DNA of 64,000 nt from Tropicimonas sp. IMCC34011 (lineage in GTDB: Bacteria > Pseudomonadota > Alphaproteobacteria > Rhodobacterales > Rhodobacteraceae), in NCBI RefSeq assembly GCF_003390865.1, contig NZ_QMEJ01000003.1, forward strand, positions 434,001 through 498,000, written 5' to 3'. The notes beneath the pieces are model-generated. The model was not told the origin of the DNA. It saw nothing but the letters and a program-made list of their open reading frames with translations, and did no database searches. How positions within the stretch are numbered: the first letter of the stretch is position 1; every line of letters begins with the position of its first letter. A program made the position numbers and the translations under genes. Below, in pieces: positions 1 to 9,166 of this stretch.

Positions 1-1232
1 TCGATCTCGCCGGCGGCATCGCCGAGGATCTCGCCCGGCACCATCCGGGCCTGGACCCAGAGGATGTGCTTGCCGTCCGGCGCGCGGGAGGGATCGACCA
101 CGGTCGGCTGGCCGACCACGAGAACCGGCGCGCGCGGCAAGAGCCCGTCAACCGCCTCGGTATGGGCGTTCGCCATGGTCCGCAGATCCGGCGCGAGGTG
201 GACGTAGGCGAAGCGTTTCAGGTCCTCGCCCGCGGCCCAGTCAGGCAGTCCGTCGAGCGCGAGGTGCAGCATGAACGTCCCCGGCGCGTGGCGGAACCGC
301 TCGATCCCGTCGTCGTAGCGCTGGGTGCCGCTGCCGCCCGGCAGGAGCCGCGCGAGACCGGAGGGCGCGACGTTGGCGATCACCGCACGTTTGGCCTCGA
401 TTTCGCGTCCGTCCGCCAGGCGCACGCCGGTCGCCCGTCCGTTCTTTCGCAGCACCTCGGCCACCGGGGCGTTGCAGGTGACGCGTCCGCCCGCCTCCTC
501 GATCATGCCGACGAGAGCGCTGACCATCGTATCCGCCCCGCCCTTGCCGATGACGAGCCCGAAGGCCTGACCCGCCATGCTCTCGAGATACGGGAAGACG
601 GCGCCGCCCGACTGGTCGGGCGGGAAATCCAGGTGCATCCCCCAGGCGCAGCACATGGCGCGGACGCGAGGATCCTCGAACGTCTCCTCGGCCCATGCGC
701 GGGGGGAGAGCAGCATGAGGCGCACCAGCTCGTAGAGTTTCGCGGTGCCGGCGCTGCGCCAGGTGGACCACGCCGTGCGCATCAGGCCCTTCACCTTCAT
801 CGGGGATCCAAGGACGGAGAAGATGCGGGGCGCGATATCCGGAAACTCGGCCGAGAGGCGCCGCCACGTTTCGGCATCCCGAGGGGAGAACGCCGCGATG
901 CGGGCGGCAGTCGCCTCGGCATCGGTCGAGACGCCGCACCAGCGTCCATCCGGAAAGACGCTGGCGAAGCACTCCGTGGCCGCGACCGGCTCGAAGCCGT
1001 GCTTCGCGAGTGCATCGCCATGGGTCTTGGCGAAGTCCGACCCTGCGAAGAGCGACAGGTTCATCGCGCCCCAGTCGTGGCGGAACCCGGGTTCGGTCAG
1101 CTCCAGTGTCTTCACCGCGCCGCCGGGCGTGCCTGAGGCCTCGAACACCTCGACGGACCAGCCCTTGCTGGCAAGGTGCGCCGCGGCGGCCAGGCCATTG
1201 TGGCCAGCGCCGATGATGATTGCGTCAGTCAT
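1..1232 (-). CDS. FAD-dependent oxidoreductase, PYROXD2/phytoene-desaturase-like (3' end outside window)
   Basis: The N-terminus MTDAIIIGAGHNG carries the FAD-binding GxGxxG motif at residues 8-13. About 410 residues are visible, and the frame is still open at the left edge, so the C-terminus is missing. The fold and the internal block around GQAFGLVIGKGGADTM match large flavoproteins of the phytoene desaturase/PYROXD2 type. It is a paralogue of the gene at 5010-6581, which shares the same block (GQIIGFALEAAG, KGGAANM). The start at 1232 is the first ATG before the FAD motif. It lies 71 bases downstream of the monooxygenase stop on the same strand, so the two are probably co-transcribed. The substrate is unknown; carotenoid desaturation is not implied, because no other carotenoid gene is present. 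Confidence 0.85.
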   Translation of the reverse strand, partial: MTDAIIIGAGHNGLAAAAHLASKGWSVEVFEASGTPGGAVKTLELTEPGFRHDWGAMNLSLFAGSDFAKTHGDALAKHGFEPVAATECFASVFPDGRWCGVSTDAEATAARIAAFSPRDAETWRRLSAEFPDIAPRIFSVLGSPMKVKGLMRTAWSTWRSAGTAKLYELVRLMLLSPRAWAEETFEDPRVRAMCCAWGMHLDFPPDQSGGAVFPYLESMAGQAFGLVIGKGGADTMVSALVGMIEEAGGRVTCNAPVAEVLRKNGRATGVRLADGREIEAKRAVIANVAPSGLARLLPGGSGTQRYDDGIERFRHAPGTFMLHLALDGLPDWAAGEDLKRFAYVHLAPDLRTMANAHTEAVDGLLPRAPVLVVGQPTVVDPSRAPDGKHILWVQARMVPGEILGDAAGEI

Positions 1233-1303
1233 GCTAACTCCAGGCTGAGGACACGGGCGAAACATGCATCAGCATGGACCGGCTGTCCACGGCGCCCCCG
1301 ACA

Positions 1304-2770
1304 CTACGCCACGCCGAGCCTGGTCTTGAGGCGCTGCCGCACCTTCCCATACCGTTCCGGCTTCACCGGCATCTGCCATTCCATGAAACGCTGGCTCTTC
1401 GGAATCTCCAGCCGCAGATCGCTCAGAAGCTCGTCGATCTGGTGCATGGAGAAGGGGATGATGTTGGTGCCCCGTGCATGCTTTCCCTCGGTCCGCTCGG
1501 CCATCCAGTCGATCCGCTCGCGGGTCATGCGGCGCTGTTCGGCCTCGTCCGGCAATACCATGTCCCCCGCCAGGTAGGAGGCGATCCAGAGGGCGCCCAT
1601 CTCCGCGGAGAGCGGGCTGAAGAAGCTCGAATTGTAGCCGTTGAAGGCAAGGTTCTCGATGCCGATGGGCTTCACGCAATTGTAGAGCATGAAGTTGCCA
1701 CGCTCATCCATGAGCCTGTCCCGGATCTCCTCACCGAAAAATGGCACCGACTGGGTCCACCCCGTGCCGCAGATCACGATATCCGCCGGCAGGCGCGTGC
1801 CATCCGCAAGAACGGCCGTCCGCTCGTCTCCCTCCACTTCGAAGCGCTCGATCTGCGTGTCGCGGTGCACGACGATCTTGCCGGAGCGGACATGGTCGTA
1901 GAACCCGTCCGTCACGAGGGAGACGGTGGAGCGGGCGATCCGCTCGAACTGGCCGCGGGGCACGAGGTCCAGTTCCGCCAGCTTGAGCTGTTTCGTGGTC
2001 AGCGCCTGCACCGAACCCACCATGCTGTTGCGGACCGGCGCGCCGCGGCCGTGGAGGAAAGCCTCGACGCCGCGCGTCCTGCGGTACTTGAACAGCCCTT
2101 CACCCATGCGCGTCAGCAAAAGATACTTGTAGTTCAGCACCCCGCCGAACTTCTTCGGCGCCTTCCAGATGAGCTCCCGGGCGATGACGTCGAGGGATTT
2201 CGCGCTGCCCGCGACAGCCGCGGCCACGTCGCAGGAGGACTTGCCGTAGCCGATCACCAGAACGCGTTTGCCCGCCGCATCACCCAGATGGGTGAACCGG
2301 GAGGAGTGGCAGATCCGTCCGCCAGCGGCCTCGAAGGCATCGGCCCCCTCGAAGCGCGGAACGGCGGGTTCGGAGAAGATGCCGTTGGCCACCACGAGGA
2401 AGTCGAACCGGCGGGTGCCGGCGCTCGTCTCCAGCGTCCAGCCTCCGCCCTCCTCCTGCCGGGCCGAGGTCACCTCCGTGTTGAGGTGCACGTGCTTCAT
2501 GAGCTCGAACCGCTCGGCATAGGCCTCGAGATATGCCTGCACCTGAGGCCCGCTCGGCCATTCGGGATAGGATTGCGGCATGGGGAAATCGGACAGGCAG
2601 TAGGTGTCCTTGCCGTTCTGCGTCGAGACGCCGGGATATGTCCGGGACGCGGACCAGACGCCACCGACATCCCCGACCTTCTCGAACACGGTCACGTCGT
2701 GACCGAACTCCATGAGATGCTTCGCCGTGGTCAGTCCCGCGAACCCGGCGCCGATGATACCGACATTCAT
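1304..2770 (-). CDS. Flavin-containing monooxygenase (FMO/Baeyer-Villiger type)
   Basis: This 488-residue protein has two Rossmann motifs: GAGFAG at residues 7-12 for FAD and GYGKSS near 174-179 for NADPH. Between them lies a diverged FMO fingerprint, F140-E-G with HSS near 155. Such enzymes insert one oxygen atom into N, S or carbonyl substrates using NADPH and O2. The start chosen is MNVGIIGAG at 2770, preceded by ggaggag; an upstream in-frame ATG would add 13 residues unlike the family. It follows the SDR stop by only 4 bases, so the two are translationally close and probably act in one pathway, for example alcohol to ketone to ester. The substrate cannot be read from sequence. Confidence 0.85.
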   Translation of the reverse strand: MNVGIIGAGFAGLTTAKHLMEFGHDVTVFEKVGDVGGVWSASRTYPGVSTQNGKDTYCLSDFPMPQSYPEWPSGPQVQAYLEAYAERFELMKHVHLNTEVTSARQEEGGGWTLETSAGTRRFDFLVVANGIFSEPAVPRFEGADAFEAAGGRICHSSRFTHLGDAAGKRVLVIGYGKSSCDVAAAVAGSAKSLDVIARELIWKAPKKFGGVLNYKYLLLTRMGEGLFKYRRTRGVEAFLHGRGAPVRNSMVGSVQALTTKQLKLAELDLVPRGQFERIARSTVSLVTDGFYDHVRSGKIVVHRDTQIERFEVEGDERTAVLADGTRLPADIVICGTGWTQSVPFFGEEIRDRLMDERGNFMLYNCVKPIGIENLAFNGYNSSFFSPLSAEMGALWIASYLAGDMVLPDEAEQRRMTRERIDWMAERTEGKHARGTNIIPFSMHQIDELLSDLRLEIPKSQRFMEWQMPVKPERYGKVRQRLKTRLGVA

Positions 2771-2774
2771 GGCC

Positions 2775-3551
2775 TCACTCCTCCAGAAGCGGGATTGCGG
2801 GGGAAGCACGCTCGGGGCCCATCGCGGTGTACCCCCCGTCGACGCGGATATCGGTCCCGGTGATGAACGAGGCCTCGTCCGAGCACAGGAACATGACCGC
2901 GCTCGCGACCTCCTCGGGATCGCCCGCCCGGCCCATCAGGTGGAACGTCCCGGCGACGAGGTCCGTCTTCGCGCGGTCGCCGCCGGAGAGCTGGTCCATG
3001 ATGTTGGACCACGTCCAGCCGGGAGAGACCGCGTTCACACGGATGCCGTCAGGGGCGAGATCCATCGCCTGATTGCGGGTCAGTTGCAGGATCGCCGCCT
3101 TGCTGACCGGGTAGAGCCAGCGGCCGGTCTGCGCCACGCGTGAGGAGATGGAGCCGAAATTGACGATGGCGCCCTTGGTCCTGGCCAGATCCTCGCGCGC
3201 CGCCTGCATCAGCATGACGGAGCCCACGAGGTTGACGTCGAGCGCATCGAGCCACTCCGCCCGGCTCGAGGCCGCGCCGTTGTCGCCGTAGGAGCAGGCG
3301 ACGTTGACGAGGAAGTCGATCCGGCCGAACTCTTCGCGGGTCGCTGCGACCAGCGCGGCGATGTCCTCGTCCCTTCGCAGGTCCGTTCTGGTGAAGCTCG
3401 TGCCGTCCGCCGTCAGGGCCGCGCCGCCTTCGGCATCGATATCCGCGATCATGACGCGAACGCCATGCTCCCGGAACGCGGCCACGACCGCCTGGCCGAT
3501 CTTCGTCACGCCGCCCGGGACGATGGCGACCTTGCCCTTCAATCCTCGCAT
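2775..3551 (-). CDS. Short-chain dehydrogenase/reductase
   Basis: A 258-residue classical SDR. The catalytic residues are visible as S136/S137, Y147 and K151 (YPVSK). An acidic D37 after beta-2 suggests NAD rather than NADP. Two motifs are unusual: the glycine-rich cofactor loop reads PGGVTKIG instead of TGxxxGIG, and the normal NNAG motif reads NVACS at 83-87, so activity should not be assumed. The C-terminus carries a 13-residue tail after the usual VDGGYTA end. It is the first gene of a three-gene run on this strand (SDR, FMO, PYROXD2-like), divergent in role from the AraC gene further upstream. Confidence 0.85.
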   Translation of the reverse strand: MRGLKGKVAIVPGGVTKIGQAVVAAFREHGVRVMIADIDAEGGAALTADGTSFTRTDLRRDEDIAALVAATREEFGRIDFLVNVACSYGDNGAASSRAEWLDALDVNLVGSVMLMQAAREDLARTKGAIVNFGSISSRVAQTGRWLYPVSKAAILQLTRNQAMDLAPDGIRVNAVSPGWTWSNIMDQLSGGDRAKTDLVAGTFHLMGRAGDPEEVASAVMFLCSDEASFITGTDIRVDGGYTAMGPERASPAIPLLEE

Positions 3552-3658
3552 GTCCGTCTCCCTGTCGCTGTTGTTCAGCCGATGGTGAGACGGGCCGAGG
3601 CCCTCCGCTATCCGCTCCGCGCGGCCGGGATCCGATACGCGAGGTGACGCCCCCGGCT

Positions 3659-4642
3659 TCAGAGAGCCCGGCGCAGCGTCTCGACGGGCGTGCAGCCGTA
3701 GCGGCGGCGGTAGTGCTCGGAGAACCGCCCGAGGTGGAAGAAGCCCCAGGTCATGGCGATATCCGTCACGGTGACGTCCGGATCGCCGGTGCGAAGGGCT
3801 GCATCGGCGCGCTCAAGCCGCCTGTCTCTCAGGAACTGCATCGGGGAGGTGCCGCGATGCAGTCGGAAGGCCTCCTGAAGGGCGCGCGGGCCGATGCCCG
3901 AGGCGGCGGCGATCTCCTCAAGCGTGATCGGCTCGCTCAGATGCGCGTCAATGAAGGCTTCGGCCCGCCGCACCGTGCGCGGCGCGGCGGCGGCTGCGGG
4001 CCGGGCGATCTCGAACTGGTGAGGGTGCGCCTCGATCAGCGCCAGAAGCAGCGCCTGTTCGATCTGCGCGCCGACGAGATCCTCCGCGCCGATGAGCGAG
4101 CGTGCGCCGTCGGCCTGCGCGACGAGGAAGCGCAGCAACTCCGCCAGCCTCAGCCCCGCCCCGTGGGTCAGGTCCGCGGGGCCGGAGAAGGTCACCTGAG
4201 CGCCGCTCGCCATGTCGCAGTGATCGCGGGCGGCGGCGTCCATCGCGTCCCTGTCGATCTGCACCATGAGCTGCGCGCAATCGGCACTCCACTCCATCTC
4301 GATGGGATCGTCCGGGTTGAGAATGCCCGAGGTGCCGCCGCCGATCCGGTAGCCGGCTTCGCCGCAGCGAATATCCGCGCTGCCGCGAAGGGGAAACTGG
4401 AACAGGTAGAAGGACCCGAGCGCGCCCGGCACGATCGACGCAGCGGCGCCATACCGGATCGTATTGATCGACAGCCGCCGGCCCTGAAGACGGTTCTGCC
4501 GTGCATGAATGCGCCCCGTGCCGAGCCGCTCGAGCCGATGATCGCAATAGACCTGGGCGACCGCATGGCGCGCGGCGTCGAGGTCCCGTGTTTCGAACAG
4601 GGGATACCCGGCAAGGGGCAGGCGATCGGTGGCGAGCTCCAT
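3659..4642 (-). CDS. AraC-family transcriptional regulator
   Basis: A 327-residue regulator with an N-terminal ligand-binding domain of the AraC_binding_2 type (YGAAASIVPGALGSFYLFQFPLRG) and a C-terminal double helix-turn-helix. The second recognition region is near FFHLGRFSEHYRRRYG at the extreme C-terminus. The start at 4642 is preferred because ggaagga lies 7 bases upstream; an ATG at 4669 would add nine residues and also has a possible ribosome site. It sits between the SDR-FMO-oxidoreductase operon (same strand, downstream) and the divergent FAD oxidoreductase-SDR operon starting at 5010. It is therefore the likely local activator of both arms. The inducer is unknown. Confidence 0.9.
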   Translation of the reverse strand: MELATDRLPLAGYPLFETRDLDAARHAVAQVYCDHRLERLGTGRIHARQNRLQGRRLSINTIRYGAAASIVPGALGSFYLFQFPLRGSADIRCGEAGYRIGGGTSGILNPDDPIEMEWSADCAQLMVQIDRDAMDAAARDHCDMASGAQVTFSGPADLTHGAGLRLAELLRFLVAQADGARSLIGAEDLVGAQIEQALLLALIEAHPHQFEIARPAAAAAPRTVRRAEAFIDAHLSEPITLEEIAAASGIGPRALQEAFRLHRGTSPMQFLRDRRLERADAALRTGDPDVTVTDIAMTWGFFHLGRFSEHYRRRYGCTPVETLRRAL

Positions 4643-5009
4643 CATCGTGTCCTTCCGCTTGTCGAACATTCCGCGCGCCTTCCGGACAGGCGCCGCGCGA
4701 AACGGACAGACCGGGCGCCGCGTCCGTGACAGTCTCGCCCGCAGGAGGCCTCGAGGCGGTCCGTTGAATCACGTTCGGGCAGGTCGGGAGGATCTGTCAA
4801 TCTTGTTTGAGGCTTCAAGCGCTCGCTCGGCGCGTGCGCCGCAAAGAGGCGCGCGATGCCTTCAGACGCGGCAAATCGCAAAGGGCCTCAGGCCCATGAC
4901 TGACGCGACCGGAAACTATTTTAAGCTTGCACCGATCGCGGCCCATGCGATCACATGCTCCCCGACGCCGGCGCGCGGCCGGCCCCTGCACCAGATCACG
5001 AGGTCCCCG
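4643..5009. promoter_or_regulatory. Divergent intergenic region between araC-type regulator and FAD oxidoreductase
   Basis: About 370 bases separate the two divergent starts. I see no convincing gene here. An AT-rich stretch, tattttaa at 4917-4924, is the best -10-like element for the rightward operon, about 90 bases before its start. A small GGGCC/GGCCC hairpin lies at 4882-4894. No clear AraC direct repeat could be recognised by eye. Confidence 0.4.
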
Positions 5010-6581
5010 ATGTCGTCTCGCCCCTATGCAATCGTCGGATCCGGCATCAACGCGCTCGTCGCCGGCGCGCTTCTGGCAAAGGCGGGCAAGCCGGTTGTCG
5101 TCTTCGAGCGGGAAGCGGTGGCCGGCGGCTGCATGCGCACGGAGACCCTGGCGGAGGGCTACACCTACGACCCTCTCGCGACGACCTTCGTTCTCTGGGT
5201 CACCGGCGGCGCCCATGAAAAGCTCGGAGAGGATCTGGCGCGTCACGGCGTCGAGTTCTGCGCGACGGACACCCCCACCGGCGTCCTCCGGCCCGACGGC
5301 AGCGCGCAGGTCTACAAGATGGACAGGGCCGCGAATGTCGCCGCGTTCAACGAGGTGGCGCCGGGGGACGGGGACCGTCTCGCGGCCGATCTCGATGGCT
5401 TCGCCGAGGACGCCTCTCTGATCTTCGGCCTGATGGGAGGCGATCCCTGGTCCAGCAAGACCGCGAGGATGATCGGCAAGGAGGCGTGGTCGCGCGGCAC
5501 TCGCGGCCTCGTGGCCCGTATGGGCAAGGCGCTTCAGCCCATGCGTGGCTGGCTGGAGACGTCCTTCTCAGGGGATCTGAACCAGGCGATCTGGGCGCCG
5601 TGGGGGCTGCATGCCGGGCTTCCGCCCGAAGCCGCCTTCTCGGGCCAGATGGGCCAGATCATCGGCTTCGCCCTGGAGGCGGCCGGCGCCCCGATCGTGA
5701 AGGGCGGTGCGGCGAACATGGTGCGCGCGCTGACCGGGATCATCGAGGAGAACGGCGGCGAGGTCCGCACGAGCGCGCCGGTCGCGAAAATTCTGACGCA
5801 CAAGGGTGCCGCGACCGGGATCCGCCTCGAAAGCGGCGAGGAGATAGAGGCGGCCGGCGTTCTTGCTTCCACCACGCCACACCAGCTCTACGGCTCGCTC
5901 CTGCAGGGCGCCGGCGCCGCGCCGGATCGCGGGGAGGACCTCCGCCGCTATCGCTACGGTCGCGGAAACTTCCAGCTCCACTACGCGCTGAAGACTGCGC
6001 CTGGGTGGGCGACCGAGGGGCTGGAGAACGTTCAGCTCCTGCACCTCACCCCCGGTCTCGATGGCGTCAGCCGCGCATCCAACGAGGCGGAGCGGGGGCT
6101 TCTGCCTGCCGTGCCGACGATCTGCGTCGGCCAGCCGTCGGCGGCCGATCCCACCCGCGCGCCGGAGGGCGGCGCGGTGCTCTGGCTCCAGATGCCCGAT
6201 GCCCCGCGTCACGTTAAGGGCGATGCGGCGGGCGTGATCGAAACGCCGCAGGACGGGGTCTGGACCGAGGCGCTGAGGGAGGCCTTTGCGGACCGGGTCG
6301 AGGACATCCTCGTCCAGCACATTCCGGACCTGCGGGAAAACATCGTTGCCCGTCGCGCCATCTCTCCCGCCGACCTCGAGGGCATGAACGCGAACCTCGT
6401 CGGCGGCGATCCCTATGGCGGGGCCTGCACCATCGACCAGTTCTTCACCTTCCGCCCCTTCGCAGACAGCAAGCGCCACGACACAGGCCTCCGGAATCTC
6501 TGGCATATCGGCGCTTCGACGCATCCCGGACCGGGGCTTGCCGGCGGCTCCGGCCTCCTCGTCGCGGGGGAAATCGGCTGA
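5010..6581 (+). CDS. FAD-dependent oxidoreductase, PYROXD2/phytoene-desaturase-like
   Basis: A complete 523-residue paralogue of the gene at the left edge. MSSRPYAIVGSGINA places the GxGxxx FAD motif at residues 10-15. The C-terminus ends with the family's second FAD-contact block (GLRNLWHIGAST, GPGLAGGSG). The reading frame is open for 127 codons upstream, but the start at 5010 follows acgagg and is where family similarity begins. It is probably followed in one transcript by the SDR at 6666, 84 bases on. Having two such flavoproteins around one AraC regulator suggests successive oxidation steps or two subunits; neither is proved by sequence. Confidence 0.85.
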   Translation: MSSRPYAIVGSGINALVAGALLAKAGKPVVVFEREAVAGGCMRTETLAEGYTYDPLATTFVLWVTGGAHEKLGEDLARHGVEFCATDTPTGVLRPDGSAQVYKMDRAANVAAFNEVAPGDGDRLAADLDGFAEDASLIFGLMGGDPWSSKTARMIGKEAWSRGTRGLVARMGKALQPMRGWLETSFSGDLNQAIWAPWGLHAGLPPEAAFSGQMGQIIGFALEAAGAPIVKGGAANMVRALTGIIEENGGEVRTSAPVAKILTHKGAATGIRLESGEEIEAAGVLASTTPHQLYGSLLQGAGAAPDRGEDLRRYRYGRGNFQLHYALKTAPGWATEGLENVQLLHLTPGLDGVSRASNEAERGLLPAVPTICVGQPSAADPTRAPEGGAVLWLQMPDAPRHVKGDAAGVIETPQDGVWTEALREAFADRVEDILVQHIPDLRENIVARRAISPADLEGMNANLVGGDPYGGACTIDQFFTFRPFADSKRHDTGLRNLWHIGASTHPGPGLAGGSGLLVAGEIG

Positions 6582-6665
6582 CACGCCGGGATGTCGCGCC
6601 TGCGTGAGTGAACCGATCCGCGAGACCTTCCGTTTCCCCTCGAGACGGCAGGAAAGGGATTGGCC

Positions 6666-7433
6666 ATGAAATTCGACCTGAGCGGGAAACGCGCCCTCGT
6701 GACGGGCTCCACCAAGGGCATCGGTCGCGGCGCCGCGGCGGCGCTTCTGGAGTGCGGCGCCGAAGTCATCGTCACGGGCCGCGCGCAGGATGATGTGGAT
6801 TCCGCCGTGCAGGCGCTGGGCGCTGGCGCAACCGGTATCGCGGCGGACCTGACGCAGGCGGAGGATTGCGACCGCCTCGCGCGTGAGGCCGGCCGGGTGG
6901 ATATCCTCGTGAACAATGCCGGGAAGTTCGGCGGGCAGGATTTCTTCGACGCAAGCGATGCGGATTGGGACGGTTACTGGGCAACGAACGTGATGAGCGG
7001 CGTGCGCCTCTCCCGTGCGCTGATCCCGGCGATGGCGGAGCGCGGCTGGGGCAGGGTGATCTTCCTCAGCTCCGAAAGCGCGATCAACATCCCGCCCGAC
7101 ATGATCCATTACGGCGTCACGAAGACCGCCTATCTCGCGCTGTCCCGCGGGCTGGCCAAGCGCATGGCGGGGACAGGAGTGACCGTGAATGCAGTCCTCC
7201 CGGGGCCGACCTTGTCCGACGGGATGACATCCGGCCTCGATCCCGCCGAGGGCCAGAGCATCGAGGACGCGGCGGCGGAGTTCGTGAAGGCCAAGCGCCC
7301 CTCCTCCGTGATCCAACGTGCGGCCTCGGTCGAGGAGGTCGCGAACATGATCGCCTACGTCGCCTCGCCGCTCTCGAGCGCGACCTCGGGCGCGTCGCTT
7401 CGCGTCGACGGCGGTGTCGTGGATACGATCTGA
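6666..7433 (+). CDS. Short-chain dehydrogenase/reductase
   Basis: A 255-residue classical SDR with an intact cofactor motif TGSTKGIG at 13-20, NNAG at 83-86, catalytic Ser near 135-138, Y149 and K153. It ends in the usual RVDGGVVDTI. The arginine of the TGR motif after beta-2 (residues 37-39) is compatible with NADPH use. The start at 6666 is chosen because ggaaaggga ends seven bases upstream; a TTG two codons earlier would be too close to that site. It is downstream of the FAD oxidoreductase and probably shares its promoter. It is not a close copy of the SDR at 2775-3551. Confidence 0.9.
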   Translation: MKFDLSGKRALVTGSTKGIGRGAAAALLECGAEVIVTGRAQDDVDSAVQALGAGATGIAADLTQAEDCDRLAREAGRVDILVNNAGKFGGQDFFDASDADWDGYWATNVMSGVRLSRALIPAMAERGWGRVIFLSSESAINIPPDMIHYGVTKTAYLALSRGLAKRMAGTGVTVNAVLPGPTLSDGMTSGLDPAEGQSIEDAAAEFVKAKRPSSVIQRAASVEEVANMIAYVASPLSSATSGASLRVDGGVVDTI

Positions 7434-7553
7434 TCGTCCTCCCCGGCGGGTGCGACATCACGCATCGGCCCCGGACATGTCACTTGACCGTGCAGCGAGA
7501 GGTGGCAGAGAGTCTCGGCAATTGATGCGTTTTTCAGCACGAAAGGACTTGAG

Positions 7554-9071
7554 ATGACCCTCTTTCGCACCGCCGGTGCTTCTGCCGCTGCGCTTGCCGT
7601 CTCGGCCACCGCTTCCTTCTCCCTGACGGCCGAAGAGGCCTGGGACCGTTACCAAGAGTACGTTGACAGCTTCGGCCAGGAGATCACGACCGAGAGCGAG
7701 GACTATTCCGGAGGAACCCTGACCCTCACCGGGATGGTCGCGAACTATGCGCCGGACGAAGAGGAGTTCACCGCCGTTGCCGAGATCGGCACCGTCACTC
7801 TGACGGAAGAGGACGATGGAAGCGTCTCCGTCTCGATGCCGGACAGCTACGATGTGACCATCTCGACGGTCGATGACGAAGACGAACGGACGAGCATCGT
7901 CGTGACCGTCTCCCAGGAAGACGCTGACATCACGATCAACGAAGCGGGCGATGACCTGCGGTTCGAACTGGCCTCTCCCGAAATCTCCGTCGTCGTCGAC
8001 GACCTGGAGGGGGAGGACGTGCCGGACGAGTTCCGCCTCGAACTGGTGGCCGAGGACGTGACGGCCAGCGCGCTCAACGGCTCGGGCGAGGAAACCACCT
8101 CCACATCCACCTTCACGGCGGCCGCGCTGCGCGGAACGATGTCGGGCGAGGACGATGAGAAGGGCGAAATCGACTCCGTCTTCTCCGCGACGGGCGTGTC
8201 CGGCACGACCGCTGCGACCGGGGATTTCGCACGCTTCGCTGATGAGGAGACGGCCTCGGACGCTCTCGCGAGCGGCTTGGCGATGAATTTCGACGCGGCT
8301 TACGAGACCAGCACCTTCTCCGTCGTGACGACCGGCGGCGAAAGCGACGACAGCGATATCTCCGGCGAATCCGGCCCCGGCAGCATCGCATTCGGCCTGT
8401 CCGGCGACGGGATATCCTACGGCGTCGACTATACCGACGTGGATGTCGACGTGGCCGGTGAGGGCGTCATGGGCGGCAGCATATCTGTCAGTCTCGCCGA
8501 GGCCGGGATCGACTTCCTGATGCCGGTCCTTCAATCCGAGGAGGCGCAGCCGCTCGACTTCGCCCTGCGCCTCGGCGGACTGGAACTCGACGAGAGCATC
8601 TGGTCGATGTTCGATCCCGCCGGCATAATGCCCCGCGATCCCGCCAGCCTCGTCGTCGACCTGTCCGGCATGGGCATGTGGATGCAGGATATCTTCTCCG
8701 ATCCCGCCGAAATGGCCGAGAACGAGGATCCCGGCCATGTCGAATCCCTCGAGGTGAACGAACTTGTCGTCTCCGCGCTCGGTGCCGAGCTTCTGGGCAG
8801 TGGGACCTTCACCTTCGACAATTCGGAGGAGGACGCATTCGCGGACATGCCCCTCCCCGCGGGCACGATGAACCTCGCGATGACGGGCGGTAATGCCCTG
8901 CTCGATCGGCTGGTACAGCTCGGCGTCCTGCCGTCGGATCAGGCGATGATGGCGCGGATGATGTCCGGGATGATCGCGAAACCGGGCGACACGCCCGACA
9001 GTCTCATCTCGGAGATCACGATCACGGAAGACGGTCAGGTACTCGCGAACGGCTCGCCACTGCCGTTCTGA
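7554..9071 (+). CDS. DUF2125 domain-containing exported protein
   Basis: A 505-residue, strongly acidic protein with a signal peptide (about residues 1-24, MTLFRTAGASAAALAV...). The C-terminal part has the features recalled for Rhodobacterales DUF2125 proteins: GDTPDSLISEITITEDG followed by LANG near the end. It is probably periplasmic or outer-membrane associated, because these proteins are built from repeated beta-strand sequences alternating polar and hydrophobic residues. Its function is unknown. It stands alone, with a strong terminator immediately downstream at 9094. Confidence 0.8.
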   Translation: MTLFRTAGASAAALAVSATASFSLTAEEAWDRYQEYVDSFGQEITTESEDYSGGTLTLTGMVANYAPDEEEFTAVAEIGTVTLTEEDDGSVSVSMPDSYDVTISTVDDEDERTSIVVTVSQEDADITINEAGDDLRFELASPEISVVVDDLEGEDVPDEFRLELVAEDVTASALNGSGEETTSTSTFTAAALRGTMSGEDDEKGEIDSVFSATGVSGTTAATGDFARFADEETASDALASGLAMNFDAAYETSTFSVVTTGGESDDSDISGESGPGSIAFGLSGDGISYGVDYTDVDVDVAGEGVMGGSISVSLAEAGIDFLMPVLQSEEAQPLDFALRLGGLELDESIWSMFDPAGIMPRDPASLVVDLSGMGMWMQDIFSDPAEMAENEDPGHVESLEVNELVVSALGAELLGSGTFTFDNSEEDAFADMPLPAGTMNLAMTGGNALLDRLVQLGVLPSDQAMMARMMSGMIAKPGDTPDSLISEITITEDGQVLANGSPLPF

Positions 9072-9093
9072 GGGGCCCGTCCCGATAATAAAG

Positions 9094-9127
9094 AAAGGCG
9101 GCGCCCTCGGGAGGGCGCCGCCTTTTT
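9094..9127 (+). terminator. Rho-independent terminator after the DUF2125 gene
   Basis: GGCGGCGCCCTC at 9097-9108 pairs with GAGGGCGCCGCC at 9111-9122, followed by TTTTT. Flanking A and T runs extend the stem. The A-rich left flank means it may also act on the converging pheT transcript. Confidence 0.9.
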
Positions 9128-9166
9128 ACATTGGCCGGACCGTGAGAGGGCGCGGCGACCGGGGGG

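Noticed and set aside
4629-5009. N-terminal extension of 127 codons on the FAD oxidoreductase
   Set aside because: The extension has no family similarity and covers the divergent promoter; the start at 5010 has a ribosome site and the FAD motif follows at once.
5568-7316. A 582-codon minus-strand frame opposite the FAD oxidoreductase and SDR
   Set aside because: No motif; both plus-strand genes are intact family members.
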